Shown one piece after another: positions 1-8,447 of a stretch of DNA of 64,000 nt (position 1 is the stretch's first letter; the number at the start of each line of letters is the position of its first letter). Location of the stretch: NCBI RefSeq assembly GCF_014648995.1, contig NZ_BMSE01000010.1, positions 1 to 64,000 of the forward strand, in the 5' to 3' direction. The notes beneath the pieces are model-generated. The model was not told the origin of the DNA, did no database searches, and saw only the letters and a program-made list of their open reading frames with translations. Origin of the DNA: Streptomyces massasporeus. Lineage in GTDB: Bacteria > Actinomycetota > Actinomycetes > Streptomycetales > Streptomycetaceae. A program made the position numbers and the translations under genes.

Positions 1-1
1 C

Positions 2-559
2 GGTCAGGAGATCGGGCGCATCCCGGTCGACTCGATCTACTCGCCGGTTCTCAAGGTCACGTACAAGGTCGAGGCCACGCGTGTCGAGCAGCGGACCGAC
101 TTCGACAAGCTGATCGTCGACGTCGAGACCAAGCAGGCCATGCGCCCGCGTGACGCCATGGCGTCCGCCGGTAAGACCCTGGTCGAGCTGTTCGGTCTGG
201 CCCGCGAGCTGAACATCGACGCCGAGGGCATCGACATGGGCCCGTCCCCCACGGACGCCGCCCTGGCCGCCGATCTGGCGCTGCCGATCGAGGAGCTGGA
301 GCTCACCGTTCGGTCGTACAACTGCCTCAAGCGTGAGGGCATCCACTCCGTGGGTGAGCTCGTGGCGCGTTCCGAGGCCGACCTGCTCGACATCCGCAAC
401 TTCGGCGCGAAGTCGATCGACGAGGTCAAGGCGAAGCTGGCGGGTATGGGCCTCGCGCTCAAGGACTCGCCTCCCGGGTTCGACCCGACCGCTGCCGCCG
501 ACGCCTTCGGTGCGGACGACGACGCGGACGCCGGTTTCGTGGAGACCGAGCAGTACTGA
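2..559 (+). CDS. rpoA: RNA polymerase alpha subunit, C-terminal part
   Basis: The 3' part of the alpha-subunit gene; the start lies before the window, and 185 residues are visible. The first about 80 residues are the end of the dimerisation/assembly domain (TYKVEATRVEQRTDFDKL, then MRPRDAMASAGKTL). The alpha-CTD follows from LPIEELELTVRSYNCLKREG through DIRNFGAKSIDEVKAKL, the helix-hairpin-helix region that binds UP elements and activators. The tail is acidic. rplQ follows 168 bases later, the standard end of the alpha operon. The 5' boundary is set by the window edge; no internal defect is seen. Confidence 0.98.
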   Translation, partial: GQEIGRIPVDSIYSPVLKVTYKVEATRVEQRTDFDKLIVDVETKQAMRPRDAMASAGKTLVELFGLARELNIDAEGIDMGPSPTDAALAADLALPIEELELTVRSYNCLKREGIHSVGELVARSEADLLDIRNFGAKSIDEVKAKLAGMGLALKDSPPGFDPTAAADAFGADDDADAGFVETEQY

Positions 560-584
560 TGCGGCCGCCGGCCCGTTGTGGCTG

Positions 585-616
585 GTCGCGCAGTTCCCCG
601 CGCCCCTGACGGGGCG
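585..616. repeat. Dispersed intergenic repeat, copy 1
   Basis: GTCGCGCAGTTCCCCGCGCC followed by a short CGCCCC/GGGGCG hairpin. The same core recurs at 1261-1292 and 6271-6306, always just after a stop codon and on the same strand. Short GC-rich repeats of this type are common between Streptomyces genes; their function is unknown. Confidence 0.8.
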
Positions 617-623
617 CGAACCC

Positions 624-649
624 TCCGGGCGCCAGAAATGGCGCCCGGA
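624..649. terminator. Perfect hairpin between rpoA and rplQ
   Basis: An 11-base perfect stem (TCCGGGCGCCA and its complement) closed by a GAAA tetraloop. No U-tract follows, as is usual in Streptomyces. It could attenuate transcription into rplQ, mark a processing site, or be part of the mobile repeat next to it. Confidence 0.6.
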
Positions 650-727
650 TCTCCGACGGGCAACCGCCCGCTCGGATACTGACCCCGGTACCTGATACGG
701 CCGGGGCAGACACCTAGGAGAAACACC

Positions 728-1213
728 ATGCCGAAGCCCACCAAGGGTGCCCGTATGGGCGGCAGCGCCGCGCACGAGAAGCTGCTCCTCGCGAACCTCG
801 CGAAGGCGCTCTTCGAGCACGGCCGCATCACCACCACCGAGGCGAAGGCGCGCAAGCTGCGTCCGTACGCCGAGCGTCTGGTCACCAAGGCGAAGAAGGG
901 CGACCTTCACAACCGCCGTCAGGTGCTCCAGGTCATCACGGACAAGAGCATCGTGCACACGCTCTTCACCGAGATCGGCCCGCGCTACGAGAACCGTCCG
1001 GGTGGCTACACCCGCATCACCAAGATCGGTAACCGCCGTGGCGACAACGCGCCCATGGCTGTCATCGAGCTGGTCGAGGCGCTGACGGTGGCGCAGGAGG
1101 CCACGGGCGAGGCCGAGGCCGCGACCAAGCGCGCCGCGAAGGACAACGAGGCTGCCGAGGCCCAGGTCGACACGACCAAGGCCGAGGACGCCGAGGAGTC
1201 CAAGGACGCGTAA
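728..1213 (+). CDS. rplQ: 50S ribosomal protein L17
   Basis: 161 residues. L17 lies at the exit-tunnel face of the large subunit. The N-terminal about 120 residues match the family (MPKPTKGARMGGSAAHEKLLLANLAKALFEH and the RVTKAKKGDLHNRRQVL-like stretch), ending near the NRPGGYTRI motif. The remaining about 40 residues are an acidic Ala/Glu/Lys tail typical of actinobacterial L17. GGAGAAACACC precedes the ATG. It is the last ribosomal gene of the alpha operon. Confidence 0.97.
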   Translation: MPKPTKGARMGGSAAHEKLLLANLAKALFEHGRITTTEAKARKLRPYAERLVTKAKKGDLHNRRQVLQVITDKSIVHTLFTEIGPRYENRPGGYTRITKIGNRRGDNAPMAVIELVEALTVAQEATGEAEAATKRAAKDNEAAEAQVDTTKAEDAEESKDA

Positions 1214-1260
1214 GCGTCTGCCGGGGGCTGTCCGCAGGCGGCTTGCGATTCGTCGCGGTT

Positions 1261-1292
1261 GTTCGCGCAGTTCCCCGCGCCCCTGAAGGGCG
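1261..1292. repeat. Dispersed intergenic repeat, copy 2
   Basis: The same CGCGCAGTTCCCCGCGCCCC core as at 585-616, placed 47 bases after the rplQ stop. The trailing hairpin is shorter (GCCCC-TGAA-GGGC). Confidence 0.8.
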
Positions 1293-1298
1293 TTTGTT

Positions 1299-1335
1299 GG
1301 CGGGTCCGTTCCCTTTCGGAGGGGGCGGGCCCGCC
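1299..1335. terminator. Probable terminator after rplQ
   Basis: GGCGGGTCCG pairs with CGGGCCCGCC (one G-U pair) around a loop that itself contains a CCCTTTCGGAGGG-type hairpin. It ends 25 bases before truA and may end the ribosomal transcript or lower read-through into truA. Confidence 0.5.
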
Positions 1336-1360
1336 TTCGTGTCGGTGAGAGGATCCTGGG

Positions 1361-2215
1361 GTGAGTGACGAAGTAGCGGCCGGGCACGTCCGGGTCCGGC
1401 TCGATCTGTCGTACGACGGGAGCGAGTTCTCCGGGTGGGCCAAGCAGGCCGGGGGGCGACGGACCGTGCAGGGGGAGATCGAGGACGCCCTGCGGACCGT
1501 GACGCGGTCGCGGGAGACGTACGAGCTGACCGTCGCGGGGCGTACCGATGCCGGCGTGCACGCGCGGGGGCAGGTCGCGCACGTCGATCTGCCGCGTGAG
1601 GTGTGGGCCGAGCACCACCAGAAGCTGCTCAAGCGGCTCGCCGGCCGACTGCCCCGGGACGTACGGGTCTGGGCCCTCAGAGAGGCTCCCAGCGGCTTCA
1701 ACGCCCGCTTCTCGGCGGTCTGGAGGCGCTACGCGTACCGGGTGACCGACAACCCCGGGGGCGTGGACCCGCTGCTGCGCAGTCATGTGCTGTGGCACGA
1801 CTGGCCCCTCGACGTCGAGGCCATGAACGAGGCCGCCCGCGGGCTGCTGGGCGAGCACGACTTCGCCGCCTACTGCAAGAAGCGGGAGGGGGCGACCACC
1901 ATCCGCACGCTCCAGGAGCTCAGCCTGGTGCGGGGCGACGACGGGATCATCACCGCCACCGTGCGGGCCGACGCCTTCTGCCACAACATGGTGCGCTCGC
2001 TCATCGGGGCGCTGCTGTTCGTCGGGGACGGGCACCGGCCCGCCGACTGGCCCGCGAAGGTGCTGGCGGCCGGCGTGCGGGACTCGGCCGTGCACGTCGT
2101 ACGGCCGCACGGGCTGACGCTGGAGGAGGTCGGCTACCCGGCCGACGAACTGCTCGCCGCGCGCAGCAAAGAGGCGCGGAACAAGCGGTCGCTGCCGTCG
2201 GCCGGCTGCTGCTGA
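1361..2215 (+). CDS. truA: tRNA pseudouridine(38-40) synthase TruA
   Basis: 284 residues, GTG start. TruA isomerises uridines 38-40 of the tRNA anticodon arm. The catalytic motif AGRTDAGVHA is present with its aspartate at residue 63. The N-terminal LDLSYDGSEFSGW and later FCHNMVRSLIGAL segments are family signatures. It follows rplQ as in many actinobacteria. The C-terminal about 20 residues are a basic extension ending in Cys-Cys. Confidence 0.96.
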   Translation: MSDEVAAGHVRVRLDLSYDGSEFSGWAKQAGGRRTVQGEIEDALRTVTRSRETYELTVAGRTDAGVHARGQVAHVDLPREVWAEHHQKLLKRLAGRLPRDVRVWALREAPSGFNARFSAVWRRYAYRVTDNPGGVDPLLRSHVLWHDWPLDVEAMNEAARGLLGEHDFAAYCKKREGATTIRTLQELSLVRGDDGIITATVRADAFCHNMVRSLIGALLFVGDGHRPADWPAKVLAAGVRDSAVHVVRPHGLTLEEVGYPADELLAARSKEARNKRSLPSAGCC

Positions 2216-2222
2216 CGTCCGG

Positions 2223-3092
2223 TCACTCGTCGGCCGCGGCCGAGGCCTGGGCTTCACCGCGGCGGCGGATCTGGTTGAACGTGAACTGGCCCAGGTCGTC
2301 CCCGGTCTTGTAGACCGCGGTGTCCTTGGGCGTCACGTCCTTGCCGTTGGTGAAGCCGGCGTTGGTGAAGTAGGCGTAGCGGCCGTAGGAGTTGCTGGTC
2401 GTGCGGCAGAAGCCGGACTCGCAGAACGGCTTCACGCCGCCGCCGGAGAGCGACTTGACGAAGCTCTTCTTGGTGCTCTGTCCCTTGGCCTTGGCGGCCT
2501 GGGCCTCGGTGTCGAAGACGGCCACGCCGACCGTCACCGCCATCTGGTCCTTGACGTAGGTCACGCGTATCAGGCGGGTGCAGTCGTTCCCGGTGAGGAT
2601 CTTCGGGAGGGTGCCGCCGGCCGCCGAGGCGCAGTTCCTCGTGTCCGCCGTGGGGCCCTTCTTGTAGACCGTCTCGCCCATGGTGAGCTGGGTGCCCGGG
2701 AAGAGGGTGGCCGGGCTGAGCGGGGCCTTGTCCTTCTTCGCGCTGGCGATGAAGTCCTTCGGGTCCAGCGGGGGAGGGGCGCTGGTCGGGGCGAACGACG
2801 GGGCCGAGGCGGTCTGGCTCGGGATGTCGGCCGACGGAAGAGAGGTCGGGTTCCCCTTGTTGTCGCCGCCCGCCGAGACGACGGCCACGGCGACGGCGGT
2901 GCCGATCGCGACCGTGGCCAGCGCGCCACCGCCGATCAGCAGTACCCGGCGTCGCTTGTTGCGCGCCTCGGAGGCTTCAGCGAGCGCCGCCCAGTCCGGC
3001 GACTGGCCGCCCCCGCTGTTCCAGGGCTGCTGCGACTGCGGTTTCCAGGGATCCCACTGGGACTGAGGTCCCCCCTGCTGCCCATAGCTCAT
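2223..3092 (-). CDS. Membrane-anchored hypothetical protein
   Basis: 289 residues from the ATG at 3092 (another in-frame ATG is at 3101). The first about 50 residues are Gln/Gly/Pro/Trp-rich (MSYGQQGGPQSQWDPW) and cytoplasmic. RNKRRR precedes one hydrophobic segment (LLIGGGALATVAIGTAVAVAVVS), then a Ser/Pro/Thr-rich linker and an extracytoplasmic domain with several cysteines (ENGCTRL-type and PFCESGFCRTTS positions). This is a common actinobacterial layout, but I do not recognise the outer domain. It is convergent with truA, with only 7 bases between the stop codons. Confidence 0.8.
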   Translation of the reverse strand: MSYGQQGGPQSQWDPWKPQSQQPWNSGGGQSPDWAALAEASEARNKRRRVLLIGGGALATVAIGTAVAVAVVSAGGDNKGNPTSLPSADIPSQTASAPSFAPTSAPPPLDPKDFIASAKKDKAPLSPATLFPGTQLTMGETVYKKGPTADTRNCASAAGGTLPKILTGNDCTRLIRVTYVKDQMAVTVGVAVFDTEAQAAKAKGQSTKKSFVKSLSGGGVKPFCESGFCRTTSNSYGRYAYFTNAGFTNGKDVTPKDTAVYKTGDDLGQFTFNQIRRRGEAQASAAADE

Positions 3093-3166
3093 GGGCCGCA
3101 TCTTAGACGGGACAAGGGGTGTGCTGGTCCGCCCGGATCGGCCCTCCAACCCCTAGCGTTCCTCCC

Positions 3167-3478
3167 ATGCGCACGGGCAAAGGCGACATCTCCGGGTGGT
3201 TGGGGCGACTGCTGCCGGCCGTGCTGTTGTTGGGGTGCCTGCTGTCGTGGCCGGTCCTCACGGCCGGGGTGTGGCCGTCCGTCGTGGTGGGGGCGCTGGG
3301 GGCGTGCCGTCGTCTGCGCGGTGGTGGATCCGTGCTGCGCCGGTGCGCCGCGGTCGCCGTCGACGTGGCACTCTCGTCGGTGTTTCCGTTCGCGCGGCCG
3401 GTGCGGCGCCGGACGCTGCGCAGGGTCGTCACGCTCTGTGCCGTCCTGTACGCCTCGGTGACCGGGCGGCTGCGGTGA
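3167..3478 (+). CDS. Small hydrophobic hypothetical protein
   Basis: 103 residues from the ATG at 3167. Two hydrophobic stretches (LLPAVLLLGCLLSWPVLTAGVW and a weaker one near VAVDVALSSVFPF) separated by Arg-rich turns suggest a small membrane protein. It is divergent from the previous gene and just upstream of the rplM promoter. Codon bias fits coding; there is no recognised domain. Confidence 0.6.
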   Translation: MRTGKGDISGWLGRLLPAVLLLGCLLSWPVLTAGVWPSVVVGALGACRRLRGGGSVLRRCAAVAVDVALSSVFPFARPVRRRTLRRVVTLCAVLYASVTGRLR

Positions 3479-3487
3479 TACCGCGTT

Positions 3488-3516
3488 TTGACCCTTGTGG
3501 TGTACCCCGGTATTCT
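3488..3516 (+). promoter_or_regulatory. Housekeeping-type promoter of rplM-rpsI
   Basis: TTGACC, a 17-base spacer and TATTCT, a near-consensus promoter for the principal sigma factor. It lies about 180 bases upstream of rplM, leaving an untranslated leader of roughly 170 bases that could carry autoregulation; I could not define a structure in it. Confidence 0.75.
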
Positions 3517-3695
3517 GCTTGTTCGTTGTGTATTGGCTTGCTCATTCTCACGGGACGGGCCCTTACACCGGTCCACCGGGCCGATGACCAGCGACCCCAC
3601 GTACGCGGTATGCGTCGCCGCAGTGCGGTCCAGGCTGTCGTGATCGTTTCGGTGACCAGTTATGGACCATTCACTCGAAGCGAAGGCTACGAACC

Positions 3696-4139
3696 GTGCG
3701 TACGTACAGCCCCAAGCCCGGCGATGTGACGCGCCAGTGGCACGTCATCGACGCCCAGGACGTTGTCCTGGGTCGTCTCGCCACCACTGCCGCGACGCTC
3801 CTCCGGGGCAAGCACAAGCCGATCTACGCCCCCCACGTCGACGCTGGTGACTTCGTCATCATCATCAACGCGGACAAGGTGCACCTGTCCGGCAACAAGC
3901 GGACCCAGAAGATGGCGTACCGCCACTCCGGCTACCCGGGTGGTCTGCGCTCCGTCCGTTACGACGAGCTCCTCGACAAGAACCCCGAGAAGGCCATCGA
4001 GAAGGCCGTCAAGGGCATGCTCCCCAAGAACACGCTGGGCCGTCAGATGCTCTCGAAGCTGAAGGTCTACAAGGGTGACCAGCACCCGCACGGCGCGCAG
4101 CAGCCGCAGCCGTACGAGATCACCCAGGTCGCGCAGTAA
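3696..4139 (+). CDS. rplM: 50S ribosomal protein L13
   Basis: 147 residues, GTG start. The whole protein matches L13: an N-terminal MRTYSPKPGDVTRQWHVIDA, then the KHKPIYAPHVDAGDFV region and the HSGYPGG motif. It forms a two-gene operon with rpsI, 42 bases downstream, transcribed from the strong promoter upstream. Confidence 0.98.
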   Translation: MRTYSPKPGDVTRQWHVIDAQDVVLGRLATTAATLLRGKHKPIYAPHVDAGDFVIIINADKVHLSGNKRTQKMAYRHSGYPGGLRSVRYDELLDKNPEKAIEKAVKGMLPKNTLGRQMLSKLKVYKGDQHPHGAQQPQPYEITQVAQ

Positions 4140-4181
4140 GTCCGGCCACCCCCAAGACTGAACAGAATTCTGAGGAGAATC

Positions 4182-4694
4182 GTGGCCGAGACCACTGCCG
4201 AGCAGCCGCTCGAAGAGCTTGACATCGACAGCTACACCACCGAGTCCGAGGTCCCCGTCGAGGGTGAGTACACCTCGGAGTCCATGGCCTCCCGCTTCGG
4301 TGAGCCCCAGCCGGCCGCCGGCCTGGGCCGTCGCAAGAACGCCATCGCCCGCGTCCGGATCGTCCCGGGCACCGGCAAGTGGAAGATCAACGGTCGCACC
4401 CTCGAGGACTACTTCCCGAACAAGGTGCACCAGCAGGAAGTCAACGAGCCCTTCAAGGTGCTCGAGCTCGACGACCGCTACGACGTCGTCGCCCGCATCT
4501 CCGGTGGCGGTGTCTCCGGTCAGGCCGGTGCGCTCCGTCTCGGTGTCGCCCGTGCGCTGAACGAGGCGGACGTCGACAACAACCGCGGCCCGCTGAAGAA
4601 GGCCGGCTTCCTCACGCGCGACGACCGTGCGGTCGAGCGCAAGAAGGCCGGTCTGAAGAAGGCCCGCAAGGCTCCGCAGTACAGCAAGCGCTAA
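4182..4694 (+). CDS. rpsI: 30S ribosomal protein S9
   Basis: 170 residues, GTG start after GAGGAGAAT. The N-terminal about 45 residues are an acidic extension, common in actinobacterial S9. The core follows (GRRKNAIARVRIVPG, ISGGGVSGQAGALRLGVARAL) and the protein ends in the conserved KKAGLKKARKAPQYSKR tail that reaches the ribosomal P site. Confidence 0.98.
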   Translation: MAETTAEQPLEELDIDSYTTESEVPVEGEYTSESMASRFGEPQPAAGLGRRKNAIARVRIVPGTGKWKINGRTLEDYFPNKVHQQEVNEPFKVLELDDRYDVVARISGGGVSGQAGALRLGVARALNEADVDNNRGPLKKAGFLTRDDRAVERKKAGLKKARKAPQYSKR

Positions 4695-4731
4695 ACGCGA
4701 CGCCCGTCCTGGCGACTGGCTTCGCAACGAT

Positions 4732-4763
4732 CGCCCCGGCGGCACGGTTGTGCTGCCGGGGCG
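4732..4763 (+). terminator. Terminator after rpsI
   Basis: A 14-base stem (CGCCCCGGCGGCAC with its complement, one G-U pair), a GGTT loop, then TTTCGTTT. It is the most classical intrinsic terminator in the window and separates the ribosomal operon from glmM. Confidence 0.85.
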
Positions 4764-4860
4764 GTTTCGTTTACACAACCCCTACAGCCCCCGGACAGTC
4801 TCAGGGGGTGCACTCGGGGATGTGAGCCGCATTCTCTTCAGCAATTCGGAGGACACCACT

Positions 4861-6219
4861 GTGGGACGACTCTTCGGCACGGACGGCGTGCGCGGTGTCG
4901 CCAACGCGGATCTGACGGCGGAGATGGCCCTGGGCCTCTCCGTGGCCGCGGCACACGTACTGGCCGAGGCGGGCACGTTCGAGGGACACCGGCCGAGGGC
5001 CGTGGTCGGGCGTGACCCCCGTGCGTCCGGGGAGTTCCTGGAAGCCGCCGTGGTCGCGGGCCTCGCCAGCGCCGGCGTGGACGTCCTGCGGGTCGGCGTG
5101 CTGCCGACGCCCGCCGTGGCGTTCCTGACCGGGGAGCTCGGCGCCGACCTCGGTGTGATGCTCTCCGCGAGCCACAACGCCATGCCCGACAACGGCATCA
5201 AGTTCTTCGCCCGCGGTGGGCACAAGCTCGCCGACGAGCTGGAGGACCGGATCGAGTCCGTCTACGAGGAGCACCGCACCGGCGCCCCGTGGGACCGGCC
5301 GACCGGGTCCGGGGTGGGCCGCGTACGCGACTACGAAGAGGGCTCCGACCGGTACGTCGCGCATCTGCTGGGTGTCCTGCCCAACCGGCTCGACGGGCTG
5401 AAGGTCGTCCTCGACGAGGCGCACGGCGCCGCCGCCCGGGTGTCGCCGGAGGCGTTCCAGCGGGCCGGTGCCGAGGTCGTCACGATCGGGGCCGAGCCGG
5501 ACGGGCTCAACATCAACGACGGGTGCGGTTCGACGCACCTGGACAAGATCAAGGCCGCCGTCGTCGAGCACGGCGCCGATCTCGGCATCGCGCACGACGG
5601 TGACGCCGACCGGTGTCTCGCCGTCGACCACACCGGCGCGGAGGTGGACGGGGACCAGATCCTCGCCGTGCTCGCGCTGGCGATGCGGGAGCGGTCCGTG
5701 CTGCGGTCCGACACGGTCGTGGCCACGGTGATGTCCAACCTCGGGTTCAAGCTCGCCATGGAGCGGGAGGGCATCCGGCTGGTGCAGACCGCCGTCGGTG
5801 ACCGGTACGTGCTCGAGGAGATGAAGCAGCACGGGTTCGCCCTCGGGGGCGAGCAGTCCGGGCACGTCATCATCCTCGACCACGCGACGACCGGCGACGG
5901 GACGCTGACCGGGCTGCTGCTGGCGGCGCGGGTGGCGCAGAGCGGGCGTACGCTCGCGGAACTGGCCGGGGTCATGGAGCGGCTGCCGCAGGTGCTGGTC
6001 AATGTGCCGGATGTCGACAGGTCCCGCGTGGGGACGTCCTCGGAGCTGGCGTCGGCGGTTGCTGATGCGGAGCGGGAGCTCGGGGAGACCGGGCGGGTGC
6101 TGCTTCGGCCCTCCGGGACGGAGCCGTTGGTCCGGGTGATGGTCGAGGCGGCCGATATCGAGCAGGCTCGGTCTGTCGCGGGGCGGTTGGCTGATGCGGT
6201 GAAGTCGGCGCTGGGTTGA
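4861..6219 (+). CDS. glmM: Phosphoglucosamine mutase
   Basis: 452 residues from the GTG at 4861 (the frame is open further upstream, but MGRLFGTDGVRG is the family's N-terminus). GlmM converts glucosamine-6-phosphate to glucosamine-1-phosphate for peptidoglycan precursors. The phosphoserine motif ASHN has its serine at residue 104; the Mg-binding DGDADR and the substrate loop GGEQSGH are intact, and RPSGTEPLVRVMVE is near the C-terminus. It works directly downstream of GlmS, encoded at 11105. Confidence 0.97.
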   Translation: MGRLFGTDGVRGVANADLTAEMALGLSVAAAHVLAEAGTFEGHRPRAVVGRDPRASGEFLEAAVVAGLASAGVDVLRVGVLPTPAVAFLTGELGADLGVMLSASHNAMPDNGIKFFARGGHKLADELEDRIESVYEEHRTGAPWDRPTGSGVGRVRDYEEGSDRYVAHLLGVLPNRLDGLKVVLDEAHGAAARVSPEAFQRAGAEVVTIGAEPDGLNINDGCGSTHLDKIKAAVVEHGADLGIAHDGDADRCLAVDHTGAEVDGDQILAVLALAMRERSVLRSDTVVATVMSNLGFKLAMEREGIRLVQTAVGDRYVLEEMKQHGFALGGEQSGHVIILDHATTGDGTLTGLLLAARVAQSGRTLAELAGVMERLPQVLVNVPDVDRSRVGTSSELASAVADAERELGETGRVLLRPSGTEPLVRVMVEAADIEQARSVAGRLADAVKSALG

Positions 6220-6270
6220 TGAACGGGCAGGGGGTGGGGGCTGCGGTGGTCTGCGGGCCGCGGGTCGGCC

Positions 6271-6306
6271 GTGGCTCGTCGCGCAGTTCCCCGCGCCCCT
6301 GAAGGG
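6271..6306. repeat. Dispersed intergenic repeat, copy 3
   Basis: GTGGCTCGTCGCGCAGTTCC then CCGCGCCCCTGAAGGGC, matching the copies at 585 and 1261. Here the identity extends a few bases further upstream (GTGGCT-GTCGCG as in copy 1). Confidence 0.8.
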
Positions 6307-6325
6307 CACTGTCCCCGGGCGCCGT

Positions 6326-7264
6326 TCAGACCCGCCGGCGTTGTACCGTCCAGAACCACTTCTGGGCCAGCAACGTGGCCGTGCCGGCGACGATGATGCC
6401 CAGCAGGTTCAGCAGGAGCTGCTCGGTGGAGCCCCAGGTCTGGCTCGTGTCGCCGTAGCTCAGGGCCACCGCCGCGTTCGCGGCGGCCGGGACCGTGGTG
6501 ACGGAGATGGCCACCCCCACCAGCGCTCCCGACTTGGCCGAGGTCAGGGAGAGGGTGCCGGCGATGCCGGCCAGGACCGCCACGATGAAGGAGAACTTGT
6601 CGGGGGCGTAGATGAAGCCGGTGTTGGGCCGGTCGGCCTCCAGACGGCTCTCCGTGAACTGGCCGGCGGCGTCCATGAGGAGGCTGAAGCCGACCGTCAC
6701 CGCCATCGCCACCGCGAAGCCCACCAGCAGCGCGATCAGCGAACGAAGGGCCAGGCGCGGTCGGCGCCGGACGATCGCGGTGCAGATGCCGGTGAGGGGA
6801 CCGAACTCGGGGCCCACCGCCATGGCGCCCACGATCAGGATCGCGTTGTCCAGGACCACACCGCAGGCGGCGATCATCGTGGCGAGCGTGATGAAGGCGA
6901 GGTAGGTGACGGAGAGGGTCGACTCCTCGTGCGTCGCCTCGGTGAGCTGCTCCCACAGCACCGCGTCCGCGCCCTCGCCCGGTGCGTCGGCCTCCGCCTT
7001 GTCGGCCCGCTCCGACAGGGACAGGTCGATGGACTCGACGGCGATGGAGCCGGTGGTGTCGATGCCCAGCTCCCGCAGGCCGGCGAGGAGTTCGTCGCCC
7101 GCCTCCCGCGCCACGTCGCACATCACCACGTCCCCGGCGGGGTCGCGCGCGGCGCCCGGGAGCACGACGAGGTGGGTGGTGCCGACCGTCTTCTCGATCA
7201 GCAGGACCACCTCGGCGGTCCGGTCGGACGGTGTGATGAGACGCAGATGGAGCATGGCGCCCAT
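6326..7264 (-). CDS. DUF389 family membrane protein
   Basis: 312 residues. An N-terminal soluble part of about 115 residues is followed by five to six hydrophobic segments from YLAFITLATMIAACGVVLDN onward. The DNAILIVGAMAVGPEFGPLTG stretch is the hallmark of the DUF389 (TIGR00341-like) family, whose transport or sensing role is unknown. It is convergent with glmM and lies just downstream of coaA on the same strand. Starts at 7264 or 7255 are both possible. Confidence 0.88.
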   Translation of the reverse strand: MGAMLHLRLITPSDRTAEVVLLIEKTVGTTHLVVLPGAARDPAGDVVMCDVAREAGDELLAGLRELGIDTTGSIAVESIDLSLSERADKAEADAPGEGADAVLWEQLTEATHEESTLSVTYLAFITLATMIAACGVVLDNAILIVGAMAVGPEFGPLTGICTAIVRRRPRLALRSLIALLVGFAVAMAVTVGFSLLMDAAGQFTESRLEADRPNTGFIYAPDKFSFIVAVLAGIAGTLSLTSAKSGALVGVAISVTTVPAAANAAVALSYGDTSQTWGSTEQLLLNLLGIIVAGTATLLAQKWFWTVQRRRV

Positions 7265-7287
7265 CTAACCCGCCTTTGCCACGGGCG

Positions 7288-8277
7288 TCACAGCTTGCGC
7301 AGGCTGAGCCGCTGCACCTTGTGGTCCGGGCCCTTGCGCAGGACGAGGGTGGCGCGGCCGCGGGTCGGGGCGATGTTCTCGACCAGGTTCGGCCGGTTGA
7401 TCGTGCGCCACATCGTCCGGGCGTAGTCGAGGGCCTCCTCCTCCGAGACCTGGGTGTACTTGCGGAAGTACGAGGAGGGGTTCTGGAAGGCGGTCGCGCG
7501 CAGCTTGCGGAAGCGGTTGAGGTACCAGGTCTCGACGTCCTCGACGCGGGCGTCGACGTACACGCTGAAGTCGAAGTAGTCGGCGAGACCGACCCGGGTG
7601 CGGCCGTCCTTGCCGGGCAGGGCGGGCTGGAGGACGTTCAGGCCCTCGACGATCAGGATGTCCGGACGGCGGACCGTGAGCCTCTTGTCGGGGACGATGT
7701 CGTAGATCAGGTGGGAGTAGACGGGCGCGGTGACCTCGTCCTTGCCGGCCTTGATGTCGGCGACGAAGCGGGTCAGGGCGCGGCGGTCGTAGGACTCCGG
7801 GAAACCCTTGCGGGACATCAGGCCGCGGGCCTTGAGCTCCTTGGTGGGGAGCAGGAAGCCGTCGGTGGTGACGAGCTCGACGCGTGGGTGCTCGGGCCAA
7901 CGGGAGAGCAGGGCCTGGAGGAGGCGGGCGACCGTCGACTTGCCCACCGCGACCGAGCCGGCCACCCCTATGACGAACGGGGTGCCCGACTGTGAGCCCT
8001 TCTCGCCCAGGAACGTGTTCAGCGCGCCTCTGAGGCCGTCGGTGGCACCGACGTAGAGATTGAGCAGGCGGGAGAGCGGGAGGTAGATGTCCCGCACCTC
8101 GTCGAGGTCGATCACGTCGCCGAGACCGCGCAGCTTCTCGACCTCCTCGGCCGTGAGCGGCAGCGGCGTCTTGTCACGCAGCGCGCTCCATTCGGCTCGG
8201 GTGAGGTCGACGTAGGGAGTCGCCTCCGGGCGGGGCCGGTGGGCGCTCCGGGGCATCGAGGAGACCGGAGAGATCAC
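7288..8277 (-). CDS. coaA: Type I pantothenate kinase
   Basis: 329 residues, GTG start (an ATG seven codons in, at 8256, is an alternative). It phosphorylates pantothenate, the first step of coenzyme A synthesis. The P-loop GVAGSVAVGKST lies near residue 100. The type I signatures TTDGFLLP, GFPESYD and the DILIVEGLNVLQ segment follow. Length and order match the CoaA family throughout. Confidence 0.96.
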   Translation of the reverse strand: MISPVSSMPRSAHRPRPEATPYVDLTRAEWSALRDKTPLPLTAEEVEKLRGLGDVIDLDEVRDIYLPLSRLLNLYVGATDGLRGALNTFLGEKGSQSGTPFVIGVAGSVAVGKSTVARLLQALLSRWPEHPRVELVTTDGFLLPTKELKARGLMSRKGFPESYDRRALTRFVADIKAGKDEVTAPVYSHLIYDIVPDKRLTVRRPDILIVEGLNVLQPALPGKDGRTRVGLADYFDFSVYVDARVEDVETWYLNRFRKLRATAFQNPSSYFRKYTQVSEEEALDYARTMWRTINRPNLVENIAPTRGRATLVLRKGPDHKVQRLSLRKL

Positions 8278-8447
8278 AGTCCATTGTTACGGGCGTACGA
8301 ACAGATGGTGAGGTGGGATCCGTCACGCGAGGTGTTCGCCCCGCTTCCACCTGATGAAAGCTGATACAGGAGGAATGTCAGTGGTGTGCGTCACAGTTGT
8401 GGGAGAGGTGGGCTCGGTCCGGGGTCCACGAACGCCTGGGGGTACCC

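Noticed and set aside
4801..6309. A 502-codon frame antisense to glmM
   Set aside because: Shadow of glmM codon bias, no homology-like motifs and no ribosome site.
8366..8447. AGGAGGA followed by ATG upstream of the exporter genes, suggesting a leader peptide
   Set aside because: No spacing between the site and the ATG, and the frame runs on for 140 codons out of phase through the ATPase gene.
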